Positions 49,266 to 59,714 of a DNA stretch of 64,000 nucleotides are shown piece by piece. The position numbers and the translations under genes are program-made. This DNA comes from Protopterus annectens. Lineage: Eukaryota > Chordata > Ceratodontiformes > Protopteridae. Position 1 is the first letter of the stretch. Each line of letters begins with the position of its first letter. Below the pieces are notes generated by a model. It worked only from the letters and a program-made list of their open reading frames with translations. It did not search any database and had not been told where the DNA came from. The stretch spans positions 1,195,401,146 through 1,195,465,145 of the forward strand of contig NC_056737.1 in the NCBI RefSeq assembly GCF_019279795.1, written 5' to 3'.

Positions 49266-49805
49266 GGCCTCTTTTTTTTTTTTTTAATAAAAATGCTAAT
49301 TAGCTGTCCTCACTAGATTGCAAGTGTACAGCTGTATGTGTCTGTGTCAACCAATTTAGTTTTTGTTTTTTGTATCCCTTGTCCTGACGTTTTTAAATCA
49401 GTCTGTTTTTTTATTTTGTTACCTTTTTTTTTTAAGTCTGCCCATTTAACACTTTTGTTTTTTGTTAAGCTGACATGTGGCAGTCTATTGGACTTATACA
49501 ATCTCATGAATTTTTGAGGTAATGAACAGCTTACTACACTGTTTTCCTCAGTATCTCAACATAAAGTTTGTAATATTAATCTGTCAGCAGGATTTTTTTT
49601 TTTTTGAACAATTTTTGCTTATATTTGTTATCAGGTCCTGGTGTGCTACAGTAGTATAGAGTACAATGTAACAAGTGCTGCTGATTAGTGTCAAGGGAGG
49701 ATACCTTACTGATGGCTACGTTCATCAGTTCTTTGGTTACTGCCCCTGGACCAGTCATAACTAGGTCCTGGCTGTACCAATAATAGGCTTTACCCTCTGA
49801 TCACA

Positions 49806-50183
49806 TCACAAAAAAGCATTTATTTGTTTTTGTGCCTCCATACCCTGCATGGTAGGAACTACTGCTATGCCAAATATTTGCACAAGGTCTCTTTCCAGTA
49901 AGTTTACTGGATATTTTGCAGAAACTACAATTTTACTTTTCTGAGTCATACCTGAAACAGGGTCAGTTATTGCTATATTATGGGAGAGTGGTTTCCTGTA
50001 TAGCTGTCCATTTGCTGCTATTACTAATATATAATTAGGTGATTCAGAATGTTTTGGTAACTTGGAGGGGTGTATTAAAGTCCGTGACGCTCCTGAGTCA
50101 CACAGGAATTTGACTTTTCTTCCCTCCACCAGAAGTGTTACTTCTGGTTTTGTATTTGCTAGGTAGAGCTCCAGGCTCAACAA
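49806..50183 (-). pseudogene. Retroviral aspartic protease region
   Basis: The open frame holds the active-site motif VKFLCDSGASRTLI (D-S-G), ILVIAANGQ, and a PVNLLERDLVQIFG end block typical of gamma/epsilon-type proteases before RT. It cleaves Gag-Pol in family members. The frame is open over 125 codons, but upstream gag and downstream RT are broken. Confidence 0.85.
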
Positions 50184-50370
50184 TGCTAAATCTAAAATTT
50201 TATTTTTATTTTTATCCTCTACATTTGTTTGTACTTTTTTTATTCCCTCTACTACATTTACATTTTTTTTTTTTGTTCATTAACCTTTCTTGATGATTTT
50301 TGGTTATTATTACTATCATATAGTCAGTCCTTATCTCCTTTATTTTCTGTCATTGCTTTTTTATTTTGTT

Positions 50371-51460
50371 TACAGTCCCTAGCTAGATGCCCTTTTTATC
50401 TGACTGTAATACAAATACTTTAGCTCCGTCTTCAGCAGTGAAGACTTGTGCTTTTTTTTTTCAGTATGTCCAGCATACTCAAGTAAGGCTTGCAGCCTGC
50501 TTATTTGGTGATCTATCATATGCTTTGTAATAAAGCTACTGATAGGGGCAATGCAACCTTTTAAAAATGCATTTTTTTTTTTAATTGTTGTTTAAAGCAT
50601 TTTAATAATTTAGCATAATATCCATCTATTGTCTCATTTTTCTGTTGTATGCATTAATTAATGCAAGTCCAGTCTGCTCTAAGTTTTCATTTTTCAGAGA
50701 TTTTGTCTGTCAGACCTTTTACTCTGTTGTTTAAAAATGTTTCAGAATTTTTTAAGCTTCTGTTTTTTCTACAATTTGCTTTCTCAATCCACCTATGTGC
50801 TTGAGGTATGCCTAGTTGGTGCTGCTTTTTGCTTTTTTTGCCTGACGTCCTGCATCAGATTAAAGCTTGTTTAAGGAGTTTAACTAGTGAACGTTTATCT
50901 AGTTTACTATTAAATTTATAGTTGTTAACACATTTTGTACAATATCTCACATTATCTGCTTGCTGCAATTGCATATACTTCACATTATCCGTTAGGGGCG
51001 GATCTCATGATTTTTCAGTGCACTGATCTCCCATGTCTTAAAAAGACTGTTACGTAACCCTTCTCTTGTACCACGTGGTATCTTATTTCCCCATATCCAC
51101 AGTAGTGTCTAGAATGACTGTTTACTTTGCTTTGTTATTCCCTGATCTATGACTCAAGATACAATACTTCGACTATTTCTCTCCCTGCTATCACAAACCT
51201 TAGCAATAGCACAGTGTAACCTGGTCCCTGATCTAAAACAAAGACAAAGAGGGAAATTTTTCTTACCTGAGCCTCCCGCTTACTGCTGTCTTTTTTTCCT
51301 GGGGCCCAGTCTTTCGCTTTTCAGCCACAGATCAGAAAGTGGACAGCCTTTTTACACACAACAATTCAGTCGGAGGTCTTTTCACTTTAAGAAGAACCAT
51401 TTTGTCAACTCCTCCTGTGTAGATTTATTACATGCACTCTGACCTGTAGCTTACCAAGGG
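50371..51460 (-). pseudogene. Retroviral gag remnant
   Basis: On the minus strand at 50371-50412 a nucleocapsid knuckle survives as C-x7-H-x4-C (CITVR, stop, KGHLARDC). The second Cys is lost and a stop interrupts it. Upstream in reading direction, ETIDGYYAKLLKCF and SRLQALLEYAGH resemble the end of a gammaretrovirus-like capsid. The matrix part (about 50900-51460) is unrecognisable by eye. Confidence 0.6.
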
Positions 51461-51461
51461 A

Positions 51462-51479
51462 ATTCCGGCTAAAGGACCA
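51462..51479 (-). promoter_or_regulatory. Retroviral primer-binding site, tRNA-Tyr type
   Basis: On the minus strand the 18 nt three bases after the LTR begin TGGTCCTT and end AGCCGGAAT. This complements the 3' end of vertebrate tRNA-Tyr apart from a one- to two-base difference (CG replaced by T). It fixes the provirus orientation and the inner edge of the right LTR at 51483. Confidence 0.75.
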
Positions 51480-51482
51480 AAA

Positions 51483-51930
51483 TGTTAAATAAATTATTAA
51501 AATCCGACTGTAAAAATCATTAGGTTTTTCAAAATGACAGACAGTAATGCAGGATGCTCAGATATCAAAACAAATATGCATTCTTATTCTAATGATCATT
51601 AGGAGGCAAAAAACCATACACAAACATGTACAGAATTTTGACTAACTTTATTCAGGAAATACCCTTTACTTTATACCATTTACAATCAGCTTTTGCCCAC
51701 CTCACTGACGTGGTCAGTGACAGTCTTACATCACTACAATTCATAAGAAAATGCTGTGGTAATGCTTTTTGAAAAGTTTTTTCCCATGAGAATATTACAG
51801 CCTTGCAAAGCACCTGGTCAGTCACAATGTCTTTATGAAGATGTAGCTAATTCAAGGCTCTTAGATTAGTTTGAATACAATGGATGAATGTCTTTTTAAT
51901 ACATTTCTTTTTCCTGCTTCCACCAAAAAA
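51483..51930 (-). repeat. Right (5') LTR of the retrovirus
   Basis: It starts tgttaaataaatt next to the primer site. It shares its first 155 bp with the left LTR and is the left arm of a large inverted repeat. A cctttactttataccattt stretch near 51662-51680 may contain the minus-strand TATA (ggtataaagtaaagg). The outer U3 edge is uncertain. Confidence 0.75.
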
Positions 51931-51974
51931 AATGGCCTTGTAAACACTACCAAAAATAAAGTCCAGCTGGTAAA

Positions 51975-52414
51975 CAGAGAGACAAAGAAATGTATTAAAA
52001 AGACATTCATCCATTGTATTCAAACTAATCTAAGAGCCTTGAATTAGCTACATCTTCATAAAGACATTGTGACTGACCAGGTGCTTTGCAAGGCTGTAAT
52101 ATTCTCATGGGAAAAAACTTTTCAAAAAGCATTACCACAGCATTTTCTTATAAATTGTAGTGATGTAAAGACCCTGTCACTGACCACGTCAGTGAGGTGG
52201 GCAAAAACTAATTGTAAATGGTATAAAGTAAAGGGTATTTCCTAAATAAAGTTAGTCAAAATTCTGTACATGTTTGTGTATGGTTTTTTGCCTCCTAATG
52301 ATCATTAAAATAAAAATGCATATTTGTTTTGATATCTGAGCATCCTGCATTACTGTCTGTCATTTTGAAAAACCTAATGATTTTTACAGTCGGATTTTAA
52401 CAATTTATTTAACA
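51975..52414 (+). repeat. Inverted second copy of the right LTR
   Basis: Reverse complement of 51483-51920: gaaatgtattaaaaagacat, ccattgtattcaaactaatc and tttttgcctcctaatgatca pair with the left arm. Arms are about 435-440 bp and nearly identical, separated by roughly 65 bp (51917-51984). It ends exactly at the LTR edge aatttatttaaca, followed by the target duplication tacag. Confidence 0.88.
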
Positions 52415-52795
52415 TACAGTTAGCCTGATTTCTTACACTATTACTTTCTGAATGTGCAATAGTTAGGAGCGAGTCACCACTCCACACATGTGCAATATGA
52501 ACATCACAATATATCATAAGACGAGTGATGAAGTGCAATATTCTAAGTAATCACAATGTGAAGTAGTAGTCTTTGCAATACATAGTATAATATTGTCTAA
52601 TGTCTTCCTGTCCAATTGTGGTAATTTATTCTGTTGCTAATAGTTTAATTATTACTGTATGTTATGTACATCAGTCTTACTGTCACTCAAACTATGTGTT
52701 CATTGTTATGTCTTGCACGGGGACCAAAGCAACATAATTTCATTCAGTTTGCACTGCTGTGTATTTCTGATCCACAACAAAGTTTACTTTGACTT
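52415..52795 (+). mobile_element. L2-like LINE, third piece (3' UTR and tail)
   Basis: It resumes after the retrovirus target duplication and ends with ccaaagcaacataatttcat ... aaagtttactttgactttga, the characteristic 3' end of this LINE type (an AATAAAGT..GACTTTGACTTTGA pattern). No coding sequence. Confidence 0.75.
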
Positions 52796-52976
52796 TGACT
52801 CCACATCAACCAGCTGACCTGTCACTAGCGGGGTGCCACAAGAGTCAGTGTTGGGCCCCCCACTCTTTGGTATACACTTCTCAGAATTTAGCCAAAGCTA
52901 AGGGTCTCTGACTGCAAACTGGGTGCAATTATTGAATCCCCAAATTATGTCAGTATACTTCAGGAGCATGTTGATT
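52796..52976 (+). mobile_element. CR1 'D2', second piece (RT core)
   Basis: PVTSGVPQESVLGPPLFGIHFSE continues the RT exactly where the first D2 piece stopped at 37.55 kb. It then runs to SPNYVSILQEHV at about 52965, where CR1 'F' interrupts it. The FADD box is deleted (SLTANWVQ joins directly). Confidence 0.75.
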
Positions 52977-53275
52977 ATGCTAGAGATTTATAGCACTTTT
53001 ATCGTCTGCTGCATACTTTATTACTGTATTTTATAGCTATTGGCTCACTGCCTGTAGTGTTTTCTTCCTGGAGTGATTTCTGTAGTGTGTTCTGACTAGC
53101 TCCCCACTCTCCCTCGCTTTTGGTATACTGTCTTTATACCTGCTGGCCTTGCAGTTGCCCTCCCCTACTCTAAATTTGATCTTGGACACTCCTCCCAGTC
53201 TAGTGTCATTAGCTCATTCTACCTAATACAAAGAGAACATCTGAGAAGGCCAACCAACTTTCCTTTTTTCTCCTT

Positions 53276-53311
<36 letters not shown>

Positions 53312-54280
53312 CCTGAATCTCCGTGTGTTCTGACTGTGCTTCTCAAACATTTTGGAAATACAGAGTATATTTTAGTGCATTTATTAAAACTGTATTTGCC
53401 TTAATATTGCTACAGCTCAAGTGCTCTAGGTTGCACTGCATCTGAATTGTTTTAGTGTTATTTTAGCTGCTTTTCTGTATATATAGACTTTTCTGTATAT
53501 GTAAACTAGTTACTAATTCTACTGTATTACTGCCTCTTAAATAATTTTTCAGTTGTGCACTTGCCTTGCTTCATTTAAAAAGTTTTAAATTGCTAATTTT
53601 GTAGAGTTTTAATTGCATTTACTGTTTAGGGCTACACACTCAAGTGTGTTAGCCTTTTCTGTTTGGCCTGTTTTAACGAAAAAAAAAATACTATCTTGTT
53701 TGCTTGTTTCCTGCCTTTCCTAGCTAGTATAGTCCAGATCCCAGGCTTTGCTGGTTTCAGGACTTTATTTTCTGTGTTCGGAGCTATCCAGACCTTGCTG
53801 TGGTAGAGGTAAGTCCTACTGCTTACCAGTGGGAGTGGTGAGCATTGTACTGCCTATCTAACACTAGAGGAGTGGTTTCCAGCTCTGAAACTGTAATTTT
53901 ATTAGCCTTTTTGGGCTGATTTCTATCCCTTTCAACTTTCTGGCTTAAAAACACGTGTGTTTGCGTGTTTTTTGCATCATGCAGCACAGTGGGGCTACGG
54001 TTAAACTATTCCAGGTACCATAAAGTCTGCTCTTCAAATTTTCCCTTAGAACTAGCTGGTTTCTCAGTAGAAGCATTAAAATCTGAACCCCTGTCACTAG
54101 CACTTGCTCTAGAACCTGCTGGAAAGCACTAGGAAGCCTGAAACTGATACAAGCACTCATCTCTCCTTGTTAATAAGGAGAAATTAATCATAGGCACTAA
54201 ACAGCCTATAATTGCAAAGTACCTTGCAAAGGTAAGGGAAAACAGCTCTTGTACTTTACAAAAAAAGCACCTAAACAGAC

Positions 54281-55215
54281 ATGTCCAAGGGTCAGCTTCC
54301 AGTGATTTCTCCTGTCCACATGGTGAATCTGAGCATACCGGGGCAATGCAGCAACTGCCTCATGTACACAGACAACCCTCTCCTCCTACCACCCAACACT
54401 GCAACCTGCGAGAGAGGCACCTACATAGCCAAACTGGAAGCAAAGCTCTCTCCAGCCAAGATTGTGCTAGACAGTCAAAAGGAGAAGGTTAACACCTGCA
54501 CTACACCTCAAGCAACACATAGCCCTTCAAAACCCATACCATCAACACCCACACATAGCAACACTAAACCCACATATGCGGAGGCCCTTAACATTAACCT
54601 GCCCAAGCAACATGGACCGCCAAAGCTGAAACGCAAACAAATACCAGTCAACACCAAAGTGACACATAGCTCACAACAACAGTGTGCCACCCAACAACAG
54701 CCCCTAAGACAAGAAAATATACCCAACACTTTAGTCATAGTCGAATCTATAGTCAGGTACACTGATGTCCCACTTACCAGGCTGAACAAGGAGAAAATTA
54801 CAGTCAGCTGCCTGTCGGGTGCCAGGATCTAGCACATAACGCATGCACTCAAGTCACTCCACAACAAGTACAAATATGACTCTGTCATTGTCCGTGTTGG
54901 AGTGAATAACTTGAGACGTGCCTCCCTGGACTACATGAAATGAGACATGGAAGAGCTCTCGGATCATGTGGCCCAGGCAGGTATGACCCTAGCCCTGAGT
55001 AGCATCCTGCCTTCATCCAGAATGATGCCACAGTATAAGGACAAAATGATTGACTTCAACAACTGGCTAAGCTTCTAGTGTCATTCAAAGGGGATTCAGT
55101 ATCTGTCAGCCTGGGACGACATGATTGACAAACCACGATGCTTTGTCAGAGATGGTCTGCACCTGTCACCCCAGGGATTCACGTTACTAGCTAAAGCTCT
55201 TGCCACCCCTATAGT
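54281..55215 (+). pseudogene. CR1 F ORF1: zinc motif and SGNH-esterase-like domain
   Basis: It opens MSKGQLPVISPVHMVN and is open for 183 codons to a TAG at 54830. The zinc motif reads CSNCLMY..CERGTY (last Cys changed to Gly). Block I is degraded (VIVESIVRYTDV in place of GDSIVRH). After the stop the same frame gives VIVRVGVNNLR (the N-D of block III also lost). Further stops occur at 54940 (TGA) and 55076 (TAG). DGLHLSPQGFTLLAKAL (55153-55203) retains the block V Asp and His. Likely an RNA-binding ORF1p in life; the esterase role in CR1 is not settled. Confidence 0.85.
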
Positions 55216-55286
55216 GCCTTTTTTAGGCAAGGTTCAAAGGACAAAACCACCACCATAGCAGATACAAGCATGCAAAATCTGAAGGT

Positions 55287-58061
55287 AATGCTACTCAATG
55301 CTAGAAGTCTAAACATCAAAATGCACTCACTTGAGGCACTCCTAGAAATAGAGAACATCGATATCTGTGCAGTAACTGAGACCTGGTTCAAAGCTCCAGA
55401 GAGCATCCCTGCAATACCAGGCTATAGCTCTTAAACCAAGACCAAAACACTAAAGGTGGAGGAGTGTCCATATTCACCAAGGATATTCACACCTCCAGGC
55501 TAGTTGCCCAACACAATGCATCTGAAATTCTCCAGGTGCAACTAACACTAGGTAAGACTAAAATCCAAACTGTAGCTTGCTACAGATGCCCCACCATGCC
55601 CCAAGATTCTCACTACACCTTTCTAAACATACTGGAAAATATTTGGATACAACCAAACACCCTAATACTGGGTGATTTCAACCACCCTGCCATTAGCTGG
55701 GAAAACTACTCGGGTACCAACACCTTTTCCCAACGGTTCTTGGAATTCATAAATTCCAATGCCCTGGATCAACTAATCCATTGTCCCACCAGGGGCTCCA
55801 ATATCCTAGACCTGTCATTACCAACATGGGAGATAGATGCTCCACACCAGTGGCCACCTCCTCATTGATCAGGTCTGACCATAAGCTAATCACCCTTGAC
55901 ATCCACATCCCACCCCCACCCCCAGTAAGAAAACCTCTGTAAAAACGTCTTCAAAGCCAACTTCATGCAACTCAAGTCAGAAGTGAAAAACTTCATGACA
56001 CCCATGCAGATGGGAGCTTAACGCTCGAGTGCTGAATCCTACACTAAGGCGCTGTGCGAGCACATCCACTCGTGCATGAATCGTGCCATACCAAATAGAA
56101 CCAAGACTCTCTCCTCCAAAAAAAGGAAGCCAAACTGGTGATCCCCTGCCATAAACAAACGATACAACAGAAGCAAGAAACTGTTGCAGAAAAGAGGAAA
56201 ATACCAGGATGCAAAAAACTCCCTTACCAGCATCAGTAAGAAGCTGAAATCCCTCATAAAATCCTCCAAAGCAAGTTACTAGAATAAAATTGCTAAAGAT
56301 TCCAAAGACAACCACAAGACATTCTATAGTTATGTCAAGAATGTAAATGGCAATGCTCAGACCTGCTCTGAGCTACAACAGAATGGCATTACATATACTG
56401 ATCCTAAGGATATTGCCAATATCCTGGCAGATCTATTTAGTGCCAACTTCACCCTCCTCTCATCCCCTAAAGGGCCCATCTCAATACCAAAAGATTGTGA
56501 AATTCCAGTAATCATGGCCACACAGGTAGAAATCACACTCTCCAAAGCTAAGAATGCAGCATCCATGGGACCAGATGACATCCTGGGCTGTGTACTACAT
56601 GAACTACAAAATGAACTGGCACCTCACCTAAGTGTCATGTTTAATCATAGCCTCACCTAAGACTTCATGCCCACTGAGTGGTGCACAGCTACAGTTATCC
56701 TACTCCACAAAGGGGGATCCACTTTGGATCCCAGGAACTATTTCCCATCAGTCTGATGAGCCTGATCAGCAAGGAGATGGAAAGCCTTATCATGGAACTT
56801 ATAAACAAAGACATTGACAACCTTCAAACACAGGACCCCATCCAGTTTGGGTTTGTGAAGGGACAATCTTGTCTCCTGAACCTGATTGACTTCTTTGAAT
56901 CAGTCTCCAGAGCTGTGGACAAGGGTAAGGAGGTCCACACAGCCTATCTGGATCTCGCCAGGGCCTTTGACACCATCCCCCACTCTGTAATCATAGATAA
57001 ACTTACTAAGCTGGGCTTAAATCCCTACATCACTCGATGGGTTGGCAACTGGCTTACTGGCAGAACCCAGACTGTAAAAGTAGCCAACTCCAAATCCAGC
57101 TCCAGACAGGTGACAAGTAGAGTACCTCAGGGTTCAGTCCTGGGACCTCTCTTGTTTGGCATCTACGTCTCTGCAGTACAGGCCAACACTAAGGGACTCT
57201 GGCTAACAAAGTTCGTAGATGACTGCAAACTGGGAGAAATTATTGAATCCCCAAATGATGTGGATATTCTACAAAAGGGCCTTACAGAAACAGATGCTTG
57301 GTGCCAGAGCTATGGGATCAAGCTTAATGCCAATAAATATATAGTTATCCTCTTTGGGAAAAAACATGTACCCATGAATTACCACATAAATGGCAGTACA
57401 CTAAACACTGAAAGTGTGATGAGAGTTAGGGACACAGGTGGACAGTGGTCTCACCTTCGATAACCACATTGCCACAACAGTCAGGAAATCCTTCTATGTG
57501 GCACACCTCATTACTAAGGACTTTTCATCCAGAAAAAAGGAGGTCATTGTCCCACTGTACTCATCCCTCATTAGACCCATTATAGAGTACAAGGCCCCAT
57601 TTGGTATGTACCTCACAAGACATCTGCAACAGCTGGAAAGGCCACAGAAATACCTCACTAAAAGATTCACAGGCCTAAAGCAGATGCCCTATGCTGACCG
57701 TCTAAAAAAACTCCATCTATACTCTGTGGCATATCATCTACTTAGAGGTCATCTCTACTTAACATACAAAGTCATGTCAAACCCTGATCTGTTGGACATG
57801 CTCCACTTAAAGAAATCCCAATCCCTCAGAGCCACATGCTCCAGGGATCAAAACCTTGTCATCACAAGGAACAAAACATGCTGGAGGGATAGGTTCCTGA
57901 CCCAGAGACTCCCCATACTCTGGAATAGACTGCCCATACATGTCAAGCAGAGCACCTCCTTGGCCCTCTTCAAAAGGAACCTTCACAATTGGGTGGGAGA
58001 TAGGAAATTCACCTCAGGGATCACATCAGTCACCCTGCTAGACTGGGGTCCAGGAAAGTAA
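55287..58061 (+). pseudogene. CR1 F ORF2: endonuclease and reverse transcriptase
   Basis: The endonuclease has VMLLNARSLNIKM, ICAVTETWFKAPES (catalytic Glu kept), LGDFNHPAISW and RSDHKLITL, but a stop and small deletion sit at about 55430 and a frameshift at about 55815. Linker stops occur near 56139 and 56279. The RT is well preserved in 56678-57463 (261 codons): GFVKGQSCLLNLIDFF, AYLDLARAFDTIPHSVI, PQGSVLGPLLFGIYVS and LTKFVDDCKLGE with all catalytic Asp. The C-terminal domain follows in the overlapping frame 57438-58061, ending GITSVTLLD. Confidence 0.9.
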
Positions 58062-58163
58062 ATACTGTGGGAAGAAATATCCAGGTAATTGTAATGGCTA
58101 GGCTTGTATTGACTCTAGGGCCGATAGCCTAGTACCAACCTATAAACCTATGAACCTATGAAC

Positions 58164-59045
58164 AGACCAATGACTGATGTCTCAGTCTTAGTCTCAAAAT
58201 GGATGCAAGGCAATACATCATCATTCCCTTTGGTAAAAACAATGTCCCTTCACACTATCAAATTAACAACAATACCCTATGTATGTACAAAATGGTAAGA
58301 GATTTGGGATCACAAGAAGACTAGCCTTCATTTTGACCACCATGTATCTACTGTAATAAGGAAGGTTTTCTAATTAGCACACTTGATTAGCAAAGGCATT
58401 GCCTCCAGAGTCAAGGAGGTTATAACCCCTCTTCACTAATCAAGCCCATAATTGATTATAGCGCCTCTTTTGGCATGTGCCATACAAAGCACCTGCAGCA
58501 ATTGGAGAGACCTCAGACGTTTTTAACAAAGAAGGTCAAGAGACTCCAACATTAGCCTTACACAGACTGATTAAAGTCCCTGTCACTATGCTCAGAATCA
58601 TATAGACTTCTTAGGGGAGACTTATGCCTGGCTTACAGAGCAGTCTCAAACCCAAACCTAATGTATTTGCTGCACATATGTAAATCAAACGGGGCTAGAG
58701 CTACCCATTCCAGGAATCTAAATATTGCCTGTGACTTGAATAGGATGTACTGGAGGGACAGATTTGTCTCCCAGCAACTGCCATATCTTTGGAATAGGCT
58801 GCCAGTTTATATAAAGCAGAACACCTCTATGACACTGTTCAAAACAAACCTGGACGAGAGGATGGAGCACCATGAATTCTTACCAGGGATAGCACCCACA
58901 ACCCTCCTGGACATGGGCAGTCATTACTAAATACAGTCCTGGTCATTGACTAGAATGCCTGTGGTATTACATTGCAATGAAACAGCTAGGCTTGAAATGA
59001 CTTCTGGGTCAATAGGCCAGTAACTTCTTATGATCCTATGAACAG
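58164..59045 (+). mobile_element. CR1 'D2', third piece (RT C-terminus and 3' tail)
   Basis: It continues D2 after the CR1 F insertion: IIIPFGKNNVPSHYQINNN (58225), LKPIIDY-like and LQQLERPQTFLTKK, then the open frame 58661-58930 with LHICKSNGARATHSRNLNI and LWNRLPVYIKQNTSMTLFKTNL. It ends gctaggcttgaaatgac...cttatgatcctatgaa at 59045. It shares the HICKSN/HIHKSN subfamily signature with D1. Confidence 0.8.
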
Positions 59046-59054
59046 GGATCATTT

Positions 59055-59700
59055 GGATTTTCCCAGTAATTAAAGGTCAGTAAATAAATGAATACAAATC
59101 CTTGCTATGATCTGGGAGTCTAATTTTTCTATGGGTTTTCTTGATAGCTTATTGTATTTGACTATCAGACTTTAGTAGTTATCTGTAATGACACCAAGTA
59201 GATTTATGCAGGACACAAATGTTTGATGAAGTGATAGAAAAGTTAGTTTTTTTGTAAAGTATGCCAGTTTTGGTGAAAATAGCTATAACATGTTTTTTTT
59301 TTTTGGCATTCAACAGGAGATGAGAATTGCTAAACCAAGTTTCTATAGAGGGAAAACATTTTCAGGCCTTTTCCTGAAGTTCTTGGAAGGACTTAGCTGT
59401 GGTTTTCAGTATAGCATCATCAGCATAATGAATAACAGTTTTGTCGTTAGTAGCGGTGTAGAGGTCACACTTCTGTCATTAGTAGTGGTGTAGAGGTCAC
59501 AGTTCTGTCATTAATAGCAGTGTAGAGGTCACAGTTCTGTCATTAGTAGTGGTGTAGAAGTCATTAATAAAAATGTTAACAGAGTGGGGTCCATTACTGA
59601 GCCTTGTGGCACTCTGACTGAGATAGGCAAGAATGGTGATTTGGTCTTTCTATCAGTTTATTGCCTGTAGCCTATTAGAAAGGTTGCTATGGAAACAGGA
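59055..59700 (-). mobile_element. LINE RT fragment of a third family, minus strand
   Basis: Read leftward: LSNRLQAIN, VRVPQGSVMDPTL (about 59600), then NDRTV repeated, then HYADDAILKTTAKS (59390-59425) with the catalytic YADD intact, and LLLNAKKKN. The YADDA form separates it from the CR1 copies (F-A/V-D-D-C). Coding sequence next to YADD is expanded by a 32-bp tandem repeat. The clade is not identified. Confidence 0.7.
59443..59566 (+). repeat. 32-bp tandem repeat, about 3.9 copies
   Basis: The anchor gtc(g/a)tta(g/a)tag recurs at 59443, 59475, 59507 and 59539, giving an exact 32-bp period. The unit also holds gtgtagaggtcacagttct. It lies in the RT fragment, just N-terminal of the YADD motif on the minus strand. 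Confidence 0.9.
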
Positions 59701-59714
59701 AAGGGAGAGGGTGT

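Larger units (their letters stand above)
46052..52414 (-). mobile_element. Endogenous retrovirus with a palindromic LTR pair at its right end
   Basis: A minus-strand provirus, 6363 bp, flanked by the 5-bp duplication tacag (46047-46051 and 52415-52419). The left end starts tgttaaataaattg and the right end finishes caatttatttaaca, the same LTR edge in opposite orientation. Internal order on the minus strand is a tRNA primer site, gag remnant, protease, RT, RNase H and integrase. pol resembles gamma/epsilon-type retroviruses by motif style. No env is recognised between integrase and the left LTR (46206-46780). All genes are broken. It is inserted in the 3' UTR of the L2-like LINE. Confidence 0.85.
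52977..58163 (+). mobile_element. CR1 LINE 'F', nearly full length
   Basis: The 5' UTR spans about 52977-54280, with a 30-A run at 53280-53309 and gcttaccagtgggagtggtg at 53820. ORF1 is 54281-55215 and ORF2 55287-58061. The 3' tail gctaggcttgtattgac...cctatgaacctatgaa ends at 58163. It is 5.2 kb, the most complete CR1 here. Old CR1 D2 sequence flanks it on both sides. Confidence 0.9.

Noticed and set aside
51149-51442. 97-codon plus-strand ORF near the right LTR
   Set aside because: It lies opposite the gag region of the minus-strand provirus and matches nothing; probably a shadow of T-rich sequence.
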